In this document: positions 26,452-33,765 of the stretch, one piece after another
Layout of the letters: each line of letters starts with the position of its first letter
Position numbering within the stretch: the first letter of the stretch is position 1
Assembly: GCF_001297705.1 (NCBI RefSeq)
Contig: NZ_LIRF01000010.1
Coordinates: 129,001-193,000 of the forward strand
Source of the DNA: Chryseobacterium sp. ERMR1:04
Lineage (GTDB): Bacteria; Bacteroidota; Bacteroidia; Flavobacteriales; Weeksellaceae
Reading direction: 5' to 3'
Length of the DNA: 64,000 nucleotides
Translations under genes and position numbers: made by a program
The notes under the pieces: model-generated
The model's input: only the letters and a program-made list of their open reading frames with translations
The model's database searches: none
What the model was told of the DNA's origin: nothing

Positions 26452-26748
26452 TTAACTAAAACCATTCGTTTTATAATACAGGTAACTGAAATTTAAAATA
26501 CAAAGTAAGAGCCCCAATACGTTAATAAAAAACACTTTCCTCTGATTTTTTTTGTATCCTCTATACGCGAAAATTAGATTAAAAAGAAGATAGAACGGAG
26601 TCGTAAATATAATAGCAATAGCAACGCCTAAGGCTCTGTCTCCATGATGATTTCCTCTCAAAGGTTGGCTTACATTCCACCATAATAACCCATAGAATCC
26701 ATACATTATTAGATTTAAAACAAGATGAATTAGCCAATTATATTTCAT
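26452..26748 (-). CDS. Small hypothetical membrane protein
   Basis: A 98-residue protein with three predicted transmembrane segments (about residues 5-25, 42-63 and 74-92) and basic loops (RGYKKNQRK). No family is recognised. It faces the response regulator convergently, with 68 bases between stops, and no terminator is obvious. AT-rich flanks mark the start of the accessory segment. Coding status is supported by an ATG start and sensible hydropathy only. Confidence 0.5.
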   Translation of the reverse strand: MKYNWLIHLVLNLIMYGFYGLLWWNVSQPLRGNHHGDRALGVAIAIIFTTPFYLLFNLIFAYRGYKKNQRKVFFINVLGLLLCILNFSYLYYKTNGFS

Positions 26749-26980
26749 GTCTGGAGTATTCTAGGTTATCAGATTTGTGAATATACAAATAAAATTTTCA
26801 GTTGGAATTGGGATGTGGTTGTACTATTTGTTTATTTAATCTAAAGAAATTTCCCAAGGTGTATATACTAATTTAGTATGTCCAATAGGCTGGTGGCTTG
26901 CTTATTTTTATAAGAAAAGTTTAAATGACTTCGTTATCTTTTGAATATACTCCTAAACAATATAGTTCGTAAAGGATTAT
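26749..26980. other. Intergenic region, possible coding remnant
   Basis: No intact gene. A start-less plus-strand frame at 26840-26944 encodes 34 residues containing CPIGWWLAYFYKKSLNDF. It reads like a piece of a small membrane protein, but it could be chance. Confidence 0.2.
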
Positions 26981-27685
26981 TCATATTATTTTAGAAAGAA
27001 TCAATGGTGTCAAATTATTTACAGAATGAGCTGTAAGGCTAGTTCCAAATCCCCTCCTTATCCTTAGATAGCTTTGGGTAAAACCGAATAAAATCTGGGG
27101 AGCGAGTGTTATAAGATAATAAATTATAGTGTTATTATTTCCTGTATAGTTTCCTATATGAATGGCGGCAAATAAAATGCTGGATATAATAATAAAAATT
27201 ATTTGATTTTTTTTCCAAAAATCAAATAATTTTTGATTTTCATATTTTTTCAAAAGAAAAAATAATGCTGTAAAAATTAAAATAAATAATAAAACAAAAA
27301 CTAATATAAATGAAATGGTACTGAACCAATGCACTCCAAAAACTTTTGCGCTTACCCATAATAAAAAATATGTAACACTTATAGATATATTTATTTTATC
27401 ATATATAAGCCATAATCTAAAAACAATCTCCTCTAATAAAGGACCTAAAAGCACCGAAAGAAATAAGGAATTTGTTAGTGCATTCATTTCTCCGTCATAT
27501 TTTAGGGGTTCTAGCATGCCTTTGATTTGTAAAAGCATTCTAATTCCCGTAATTAGTAATATAAATAAATACTGTAATAGTAAAAAACAGAAAATATTAA
27601 TAATTTTTGAACTAAGAGGTAAAGGAGATACCGTTTCTTTGGAGGGAAAAAAATAAAAATAGAATAAATTTTTAATATAAACCAT
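26981..27685 (-). CDS. CPBP-family intramembrane metalloprotease
   Basis: A 234-residue membrane protein with about seven hydrophobic segments. CPBP/CAAX-protease (Abi) motifs are visible: motif 1 is E85-E86-x-x-x-R90 (LLEEIVFRLW), motif 2 is FAAIHIGN, and the last is GFGTSLTAHSVNN with a conserved His and Asn. Members cleave prenylated or other membrane substrates, and some protect against self-made bacteriocins. The presence of leader-peptide genes in this window makes a bacteriocin-immunity role conceivable, but none is shown. The nearest such gene, 125 bases upstream, is broken. Confidence 0.8.
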   Translation of the reverse strand: MVYIKNLFYFYFFPSKETVSPLPLSSKIINIFCFLLLQYLFILLITGIRMLLQIKGMLEPLKYDGEMNALTNSLFLSVLLGPLLEEIVFRLWLIYDKINISISVTYFLLWVSAKVFGVHWFSTISFILVFVLLFILIFTALFFLLKKYENQKLFDFWKKNQIIFIIISSILFAAIHIGNYTGNNNTIIYYLITLAPQILFGFTQSYLRIRRGFGTSLTAHSVNNLTPLILSKII

Positions 27686-27809
27686 TAGTTTTGTTTAGTA
27701 ATCAATATTATATAAAAGTTCAAGAAAGAATTTTTACACTTTCTTGAATTTTAAACTTTACGTCCTATAAGAAAATTTCTTTTCCTATGGTTATGATAGC
27801 TTTCGCAAT
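27686..27809. other. Short intergenic region
   Basis: Contains a weak hairpin candidate (aaagaatttttacactttcttgaatttt, about 27724-27751) that might terminate the leader-peptide remnant. Nothing else is seen. Confidence 0.25.
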
Positions 27810-27939
27810 TTACCCTGTAGTAACGTGGTACTCACTGAAATCACCTTTCTCAACTTTCTGCATTACTTCTTCTGTTTTGTACTTTGTCTGCCATTTCTTT
27901 AAATGCATCTAAGCTTAATTTTGTTGTTTGTTTTTTCAT
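27810..27939 (-). pseudogene. Frameshifted small leader-type peptide gene
   Basis: On the minus strand an ATG at 27939 opens MKKQTTKLSLDAFKEMADKV, which then shifts at an AAAA run (27875-27878) and stops at 27850. Removing one A continues it as QTEEVMQKVEKGDFSEYHVT and ends TG-stop at 27810, giving 42 residues. The pattern (basic start, KLSLxxFKEMA, EEVMQKVEKG, short Ser/His/Thr tail) is that of Bacteroidota double-glycine-like leader peptides for ribosomal peptides. The total length is one base over a multiple of three. No maturation enzyme is nearby, apart from the CPBP protease downstream. Confidence 0.5.
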
Positions 27940-28121
27940 CTTTTGATTTTTTAGACGATTAATATTTCTTTGCTATATAAACCTGATGTGGGCTTTTCAA
28001 GAATCAACAGTTCATATTATATTTTGTATTGTACACATACAAGAAATAAAATATTTTTGTTTTTACTTGAAGTAAACTTAGGCAAGAAATTAGTGAATAT
28101 TTAAGTGAAAATTACGGTCTA

Positions 28122-28400
28122 AGAGCCTGTTAAAAAAAATTATAAAAAAAGAGTAAGGGTTGTTAATTGAATAAAAATGTCAATTTAGAGCTGCAAAACA
28201 AAAAAAATGATTTATCCAAAGAACTTAAACCTTACTTAGTGGCAATTTATAAAAAAAATGCTTGATTTTAATGATATAAAGCGAAAATCTGATTGACTTA
28301 TTATCTGGAATGCTATTTATTATCTGGTAAAACAGGCTGTCAGTGGCGGATGCTCCTTTCAAATTTTATTATTCTAAATGGAATTTTGGAATGATAAAAA
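28122..28400 (+). mobile_element. IS5-family insertion sequence remnant
   Basis: The 28279-28350 stretch translates as KRKSD-stop-LIIWNAIYYLVK, then after a one-base shift TGCQWRML. This is the N-terminal DUF4096 signature of IS5-family transposases (NAIxYxxxTGCQWRMLP). A third frame continues with PFKFYYSKWNFG. An internal stop and at least two shifts make it dead, and no catalytic part remains. The left boundary AGAGCCTGTTAAAA at about 28121, preceded by CTAA, resembles an IS5-type terminal repeat and target, but no right end was found. Confidence 0.6.
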
Positions 28401-28402
28401 AT

Positions 28403-29028
28403 TTAATTTTCTTTTATTTTATAAACTTGCGCATAAAGAATATAATCTATTGAATTGCTAAAGACTACTATAAATTCTTCCTTTCCATCTTTATCAATAT
28501 CATATAAAAAAGCATTAGAATTACCATTTCCTAAATTCTTATTTTCTTCTGGATACTTTTTTTCAATATTAAATTTGTAAACTTTTCCTTTAGAGCAGAT
28601 TTGTAATAACATCGGTTTATTCTTTAAGTCAATAAATTGATAAGTATCATGCTCTTTGGTCTTTAGTGTAGTTGCATAGCCGGAATCACAATCAATCTTT
28701 TTTTGAAGACCACAATCTAGATATGAGAAATGATCTTTATAATTATTCATGTTGTATTTAAAGAAATCTACATTTTTTATTTTTTTAGATTGTATTTTTT
28801 TATGATCTCATTACTTTGTAATGAATCATTTAAATGATATAATTTTCCTTTTTTATACATTTTATAATTGTAGTAAAAAACAGAATCATTCTCAGCAAAA
28901 GTTTCATTATGAGATTCCATACCACTCACCGAAGAATAATCGCTCCAGCTAATTTTAAAATAATCGAATAGTTCAATTTTTGTAGCTTCTCTTCTTGAAC
29001 AATTTTGTAAGAAAGCAATACAAATCAA
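28403..29028 (-). pseudogene. Putative exported lipoprotein downstream of the T6SS effector, frameshifted
   Basis: Two minus-strand frames (29028-28777, 83 codons, and 28750-28403, 115 codons) join into about 208 residues if one A is added to the A7 run at about 28780-28787. The joined text reads KKYNLKK then IKNVDFFKYNMNNYKDHFSY. The N-terminus (ICIAFLQNCSRRE) looks like a lipobox, but its only start is TTG. An ATG at 29056 is in yet another frame, so the start may be damaged too. It follows the VgrG-linked effector gene by 38 bases. That position and the apparent export suit an immunity protein against a periplasm-acting effector. No family is recognised. Confidence 0.5.
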
Positions 29029-29066
29029 ATAAAAAATAATATTGGGTATACTTCATAATTTACTAG

Positions 29067-30407
29067 TTATTTTAAATCTTCAAGGATATAAACTGGTGGA
29101 ATTTCATTAGCGGGTGAATCTTTGGTTATTTTTAAAACTGTTTTTGATACTTTATGATCACCATTTTTAAAATTAGGTAAATCACTTGGAAATTTTTTAA
29201 AGTGAGCTAATATCTTTTTGCTGTGATAAATATACGTTGTAGAATCTCTAGCTTTTCCTCCATCTTTATTCTTATTAATTGCCGATTGATCAAATAGTGC
29301 GACTACCAATTTTTCGGTTACTTTACATTGTTTTTGTAAATGAAAGTACTGGGAAGCCATTGCCCAAATTTTTCTATCATCATGCATCCTAATGTTCATA
29401 TCTCCATAATATCCTTGCCCTTCCCAATCTTTATAAAAAGATCTAGGATTTGTTATAAAAATATTTTCTTCACAAAATTTTTTAAATCCCTTTACTTGTT
29501 CAAAATTAGCATATTCCACAGACTGTTTTTCAACCGTTATTTTTCTGTATGGCCATGTATTATCATCTCCAGCTGTTTTATCCTTATTTTCCTTCCCAAA
29601 ACCTAAATGATATAGATGTGACATGTATACAAATCCTTTTTCCGAATAAGCAGAAGATTTAGTTAAACCTCCTATCCCATAAGTTCCTACAATGTTTAGA
29701 TAAATATATGCAATATCCCATAAATTTTTTTTTCCATTAGAACTTTCCACTAAAACGGTCGCCATAAACTTAGCTTTTTCTTCTGGTGATAAATCATCAA
29801 TAGATTTTACATTTTCTTTTTGTAATTCAGTTTGGCAGTCCCCAATTCTTATCCCTCCACAGAAAACATGAGATGCGCCTCCATCAAAATATAAGTCATC
29901 ATCATCTGCATAGAATTTGATAATGCTTATTTTAAAGCTATCTATCTCTATTTCAAAGGTACTTCCATAGGAGGTGTTTATTTTCTTTGACTCTATTTTT
30001 TGATTTGCGGTATTATAAATATCTGCTACTATTATACCCGTATTATCATCTGCTGTTTTATTTCCTTTCTCTACTTTAAATTTTAATTTAACTTTTGTCT
30101 TAGTAGAAACTAATCTTACCCTCTGCATCTGTGGAGATCTTTTATTGTTATCAATTCTAATATCCAATCTCCAGTAACCTTCTTTGTCTTTAAACTCATA
30201 GTCTTTTCCATTTGAAACAATAGAGACGATAGGTATAAAAGCATTACCAAAATCTATATCTTCTGGATCATTATAAGTTAGCCCTTTGTCAACGCCCTCT
30301 GCTTCAAATAAATTACAATTATATTTTATATTCGAATTAGACAATATTGTGTAATCTCCTTCGATTTTTTCTATAAGTTTACCACCAATGTACGTTTCTT
30401 TGCCCAT
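29067..30407 (-). CDS. VgrG-associated putative T6SS effector
   Basis: A 446-residue protein beginning two bases after the vgrG stop, so it is co-translated with the spike. There is no signal peptide. The first about 190 residues (GKETYIGGKLIEKIEGDYT... GGASHVFCGGIRIGDC) look like a VgrG-docking or beta-rich loading domain. From about 210, LSPEEKAKFMATVLVESSNG and DIAYIYLNIVGTYGIGG recall the SleB-type cell-wall hydrolase fold, where a Glu (here E221) is catalytic. That is a weak, memory-based match. Peptidoglycan hydrolysis in rival cells is therefore the leading guess. The exported downstream product would fit as periplasmic immunity. The AT content is high, as expected for acquired DNA. 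Confidence 0.6.
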   Translation of the reverse strand: MGKETYIGGKLIEKIEGDYTILSNSNIKYNCNLFEAEGVDKGLTYNDPEDIDFGNAFIPIVSIVSNGKDYEFKDKEGYWRLDIRIDNNKRSPQMQRVRLVSTKTKVKLKFKVEKGNKTADDNTGIIVADIYNTANQKIESKKINTSYGSTFEIEIDSFKISIIKFYADDDDLYFDGGASHVFCGGIRIGDCQTELQKENVKSIDDLSPEEKAKFMATVLVESSNGKKNLWDIAYIYLNIVGTYGIGGLTKSSAYSEKGFVYMSHLYHLGFGKENKDKTAGDDNTWPYRKITVEKQSVEYANFEQVKGFKKFCEENIFITNPRSFYKDWEGQGYYGDMNIRMHDDRKIWAMASQYFHLQKQCKVTEKLVVALFDQSAINKNKDGGKARDSTTYIYHSKKILAHFKKFPSDLPNFKNGDHKVSKTVLKITKDSPANEIPPVYILEDLK

Positions 30408-30409
30408 AA

Positions 30410-32374
30410 TTAATGATTTTGAGATTTTTCACCGCTATTAATTTTCACCTCTTCTTGTGCTTGTTTAATAATTGTTCCGTTACTATTAACTATTACTCCT
30501 TTTTCATTATTAATTATAGTAGCTCCCTTTTTAACTTCACTTTCTTTATCTCCCTGAATGACTTCTTTTACTTTACCCACAACATTGGTTACAAAATCTT
30601 TTCCAACGGTCAATATATTCATCATTCCCACATTTAAAGATTTATTGGTTCCTATAGTTTCATTGGAATTCATTTCAACTGTGGTTGTCATATTCTGTCC
30701 CACATTGATCTCTAAATTCTCTCCTGCATTAAGCGTCATATTTTTTGGAGCAGTCAGGATAATATTCCCCTGTCCATCCATCAAATATGTATTTCCGCTT
30801 GGGTCAATAATATTCACGCTGCCTTCATCATCATTCAAGAGAATTTTTATTCCGCTTTTGGTTTGTATGGATCTCAGTCGATTATTTATGCCACCTCCTA
30901 AACCTGTGCCTCCATGAAACATTCCCCCCATTACGAAAGGTCTGTCTGGATGTCCGTGTTGAAAATTAACCATTACCTGATCGCCTACTTCAGGAATCGC
31001 AACATAGCCACGGTTCTGATTGATTTGACCTGTTCCTCCCGCATCGGGGCTCATCACTCGGATGAAATCGGTGGTGTCATTCAACTGCCAATCGAATCGT
31101 ACGCTCACTCTTCCTTGTCCGTTAGGATCAGTATTAGAGATAACCGTTGCAATTTGGGGTTGAGCAGCGGGAATTACAAAATCTGGGGTGGGCATGAAAC
31201 CTGTTCCTTCCGCAATTCCTTCAAATGTTCCCGTATAATATCCTCTGGCGTCTACTTCGTGCGTAGCTTCGGTAATCATTAAAGTGGTAAAATGCTCTGT
31301 TTTATTGGAGTCTGGTATTCGTATTTCAATATCGGCAACACATCCAGGATAAAGAAAAGGTTCTGTAGTGGAACCTGAAGTCGTAAATACATCTACGCCT
31401 TTACTTCCCGCAGCACTTTTCTGAGAGTATTCTACATCAAGATGGGTAGCTGCTTTTAAAGGAGCGATTTTTAAAGCCGGAGTTTTATAGATGTTATCAT
31501 TATTTTCATAGGCTGTTCTGGCCAGATCTCCCAAATGTTTTACAGGAGTATCCCCTGAGGTCAGTTTTTCATTCCTACTGCTGTTATAGCCATAGAATCG
31601 AGGCTTAGTATGCACTGCTTTGAGTTCTGTTCTCAACTCGGTAGTATTGCTGCCGTAGATTAATTTAATTGGTGGATTGGGTTGAGGAAGTTTCCCAAAA
31701 TGCAGAACATAGCCGTCATAAAAGAACTGTTCTCCATAAGCCTCAGCCATTCTTGCCAAATAATTATAATGGGTTTCGTCATATTGACTGCTGTATAGAA
31801 TTTGTGAACTGTCATTGGTGTTAATGCTGAAATCAAAGTCGTTATTAAGTCCCTGCTTAATCACATCATTGGCGATAATACCCATATTTACGGGGAGATT
31901 TCCTCCGAAGCTTTGGGTATGTGGTGCACCATCTAATAAAATGGTTGGACTGTATCCTTTAAGAACAATATTTCCCAAGCTCATCCTTTCCTGACTGAAA
32001 CCCACCGAAGTAATCACGCCTACAAAAGATCGGTCCGGACTTTTATCCACTCCTTTATATTTGAACGTTGCGGTAAAGCGTTTTCCTAATAGCTTTTTAA
32101 CCTCTTTTAGATGATGGGTTTGATGCCCCTCCAGACTGTCATGTGCTAGAATAATTTCAAATTCATGATGCTTGACCGCACTTTGGGTTAATTTAAAGTG
32201 TTTGAAATATTTAACAGGTTTTCCGTCGGCAAGCACTTCCAGTTCTACCATTCGGTTGATTCCTGCAATGTGATTTTCAGAAATTGCCTTCGTATTATTG
32301 TCAGGAATAAATGAAGGTCTTTTTAATGTTGAATAGCCTTCATTAGAAGGGATTTCATTTTCGTTTTTTTTCAT
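30410..32374 (-). CDS. vgrG: Type VI secretion VgrG (TssI) spike protein
   Basis: A 654-residue T6SS spike protein of the Bacteroidota (T6SSiii) type. The N-terminal two-thirds is gp27-like (VELEVLADGKPVKYFKHFKL, GVITSVGFSQERMSLGNIV, YLARMAEAYGEQFFYDG). The OB-fold gp5 domain lies at about 400-490 (GQGRVSVRFDWQLNDT, GYVAIPEVGDQVMVNFQHGH, PFVMGGMFHGG). A repetitive beta-helix (NMTLNAGENLEINVGQNMTT, VGKDFVTNVVGKVKEVIQGD) follows. It lies downstream of hcp with a terminator-like hairpin between, and two bases upstream of the effector gene. No tss sheath or membrane genes are in the window, so this is an orphan module. Confidence 0.93.
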   Translation of the reverse strand: MKKNENEIPSNEGYSTLKRPSFIPDNNTKAISENHIAGINRMVELEVLADGKPVKYFKHFKLTQSAVKHHEFEIILAHDSLEGHQTHHLKEVKKLLGKRFTATFKYKGVDKSPDRSFVGVITSVGFSQERMSLGNIVLKGYSPTILLDGAPHTQSFGGNLPVNMGIIANDVIKQGLNNDFDFSINTNDSSQILYSSQYDETHYNYLARMAEAYGEQFFYDGYVLHFGKLPQPNPPIKLIYGSNTTELRTELKAVHTKPRFYGYNSSRNEKLTSGDTPVKHLGDLARTAYENNDNIYKTPALKIAPLKAATHLDVEYSQKSAAGSKGVDVFTTSGSTTEPFLYPGCVADIEIRIPDSNKTEHFTTLMITEATHEVDARGYYTGTFEGIAEGTGFMPTPDFVIPAAQPQIATVISNTDPNGQGRVSVRFDWQLNDTTDFIRVMSPDAGGTGQINQNRGYVAIPEVGDQVMVNFQHGHPDRPFVMGGMFHGGTGLGGGINNRLRSIQTKSGIKILLNDDEGSVNIIDPSGNTYLMDGQGNIILTAPKNMTLNAGENLEINVGQNMTTTVEMNSNETIGTNKSLNVGMMNILTVGKDFVTNVVGKVKEVIQGDKESEVKKGATIINNEKGVIVNSNGTIIKQAQEEVKINSGEKSQNH

Positions 32375-32481
32375 TTTAGTGTTTTTTTGTGTTCTGGTAT
32401 CGAATGTAATTTTTACTACTTCATAAAATAAAATGAGTGTTTAAATTTTGATTGTCTGCTTTTACTAATGATTTTAAGCTT

Positions 32482-32509
32482 AAAAGGCTATCATAAATGA
32501 CAGCCTTTT
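32482..32509 (-). terminator. Hairpin between hcp and vgrG
   Basis: AAAAGGCT (32482-32489) pairs with AGCCTTTT (32502-32509), with a TCA/TGA extension inside the loop. It lies 30 bases after the hcp stop. It may end most hcp transcripts and let a fraction read into vgrG, matching the greater need for tube protein. Confidence 0.75.
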
Positions 32510-32538
32510 ATGAATCTTTCTCTATGGAATGATGGTGC

Positions 32539-32946
32539 TTAAGAACTTGGCCACAGCCCTTCGTAAGCAGAATTACCATAATTGATTTGTTCTGCACTGA
32601 TCACGAAACTGATGAGCATAGAGTTCTGATCTACTGCGTCGAAATCTACTTCATGTTGGATTACATAACCATTTTCCCAGTTCAGGGTAATTAATGTTCC
32701 TTCTTCATGAGATTTATTGAAAGTAACTTCTCCGCTTGTTGGTTTGTATTTACCGTTTAGTAAACTTTCGAGAATATCAGATTTCTCTGTAGCTTCGATG
32801 GTTAACTTAATAATTGCATTTGATGGGTCTGATGCTACTCGTCCTGAAACGTCTGTAGATCTAGCGACACTGTAATTAAGTTTTAATAACTTTTGACCCT
32901 CGCTTCCGTTGAATTTTAAAATTCCTCTTGAATTTTTTTCCGCCAT
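32539..32946 (-). CDS. tssD: Type VI secretion tube protein TssD (Hcp)
   Basis: A 135-residue Hcp-like tube subunit of the Bacteroidota TssD family. The sequence has the family pattern: ARGILKF-like start (SRGILKFNGSEGQ), LNYSVARSTDVSGRVASDPS, IIKLTIEATEKSDILESLL, and ISAEQINYGNSAYEGLWPS near the end. Hexameric rings stack into the tube that carries VgrG. It has a strong promoter and two upstream palindromic repeats, and a hairpin separates it from vgrG. The product acts cytoplasmically before ejection. Confidence 0.93.
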   Translation of the reverse strand: MAEKNSRGILKFNGSEGQKLLKLNYSVARSTDVSGRVASDPSNAIIKLTIEATEKSDILESLLNGKYKPTSGEVTFNKSHEEGTLITLNWENGYVIQHEVDFDAVDQNSMLISFVISAEQINYGNSAYEGLWPSS

Positions 32947-32997
32947 AATTTCTAAATTTTAATTATTAACACTGTGTTTTTCAATGTTTTGTTATAG

Positions 32998-33025
32998 CAA
33001 ATATAGATACCACATTTTAATTCAA
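32998..33025 (-). promoter_or_regulatory. hcp (tssD) promoter
   Basis: On the minus strand TTG (33025-33023), a 17-base spacer, then TATATTTG (33005-32998). Both match the flavobacterial consensus. The ATG lies 51 bases downstream. Two tandem palindromic units begin seven bases upstream of the TTG. Confidence 0.72.
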
Positions 33026-33031
33026 AAAATT

Positions 33032-33185
33032 TTTATCGCATTATTTCATATTTTGTAGTAGTTCTACTACTGACAAACGTTAGGTAGGGAAGTGGTAATT
33101 TGAGTAATTTATCGCAATTATTTCATATTTTGTAGTAGTTCTACTACTGACAAACGTTAGGTAGGGAAGTGGTTAATTTGAGTAA
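33032..33185. repeat. Tandem duplication with perfect palindromes upstream of hcp
   Basis: Copy 1 (33032-33107, 76 bp) and copy 2 (33108-33185, 78 bp) are identical apart from two single-base insertions. Each holds the perfect palindrome GTAGTAGTTCTACTAC-type 16-mer (33055-33070 and 33132-33147) followed by TGACAAACGTTAGGTAGGGA. They lie immediately upstream of the hcp -33 element, one period apart. This placement suggests a two-site operator for an activator of the T6SS cassette, though no regulator is identified. Confidence 0.85.
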
Positions 33186-33283
33186 TAGTTATCTGAAAAT
33201 AATACTCAATGTAAAGAAAATGTAGTAAGAGTAGGGATTTGGAGATCGTAGAATGTTTTTTGAAACTATTTAAAAGGTTGAGT

Positions 33284-33500
33284 GTTTTTCTTATTTAGGT
33301 TATCTAAACTTTTTGCGTAGTTCCCAACTTTTGCACCTGATCCGAGTCTTTCAATGCCAAAATAAAAAACTTCAGATTACAACTTAGAGGTGTGCGAGAT
33401 AAATCGTTTTTCCTATTTAGATTATCTAAGCTTTTTGCATAGTCCCCAAGTTTTGGTATTGATCCAACTTTTTGCGTAGTCCAATTGATCCAAAATATTG
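33284..33500. repeat. Imperfect direct repeats between hcp region and tRNA-Phe
   Basis: A roughly 50-base unit (gtttttc-tatttag-ttatctaa-ctttttgc-tagt-ccaa-ttttg) occurs at about 33284-33333 and again at about 33406-33455, 122 bases apart. A third, shorter piece (gatccaactttttgcgtagtcc) is at about 33461-33482. The word GATCC recurs after each. These may be decayed IS ends or another dispersed repeat. The frame crossing them (33304-33522) is not a convincing gene. Confidence 0.55.
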
Positions 33501-33530
33501 ATAGAATTTCAGAATAACTCATATAAAATA

Positions 33531-33564
33531 AAAATCCCTTAAATCGTAAAATTTAAGGGATTTT
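33531..33564 (-). terminator. Terminator of tRNA-Phe copy 2
   Basis: AAAATCCCTTAAAT (33531-33544) is perfectly complementary to ATTTAAGGGATTTT (33551-33564). On the minus strand it follows the tRNA by about 20 bases. Confidence 0.85.
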
Positions 33565-33584
33565 AGAAATCAAATAATTTCTTG

Positions 33585-33657
33585 TGGTTTCTCCAGGAAT
33601 CGAACCAGGGACACATGGATTTTCAATCCATTGCTCTACCAACTGAGCTAAGAAACC
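33585..33657 (-). tRNA. tRNA-Phe (GAA), copy 2
   Basis: Identical over all 73 bases to the copy at 16032-16104 and on the same strand, with anticodon GAA and no encoded CCA. It also shares about 20 bases of leader and the promoter, but not the terminator. It sits at the boundary between the T6SS accessory segment and the core gene block that follows. Confidence 0.97.
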
Positions 33658-33698
33658 ATTTTATTTTGTTTGACTTACTTCGTTGTTTTAAAGTGATG

Positions 33699-33729
33699 CA
33701 AAAGTACTAAGTTTTCATATATGAAGCAA
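33699..33729 (-). promoter_or_regulatory. Promoter of tRNA-Phe copy 2
   Basis: On the minus strand TTG (33729-33727), a 20-base spacer, then TACTTTTG (33706-33699). Geometry and sequence equal those of copy 1. Confidence 0.75.
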
Positions 33730-33765
33730 GTATTAATCATACTTTTTTCTAATAAAAATAAAAAC

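Noticed and set aside
26840..26944. Start-less plus-strand frame containing CPIGWWLAYFYKK
   Set aside because: Protein-like but without start, promoter or recognised family; 34 codons may arise by chance. Noted only as a possible remnant.
33304..33522. 72-codon minus-strand frame between hcp and tRNA-Phe
   Set aside because: Its text is made of the direct repeats (KLG, QKVG pieces), so it is a by-product of repetition.
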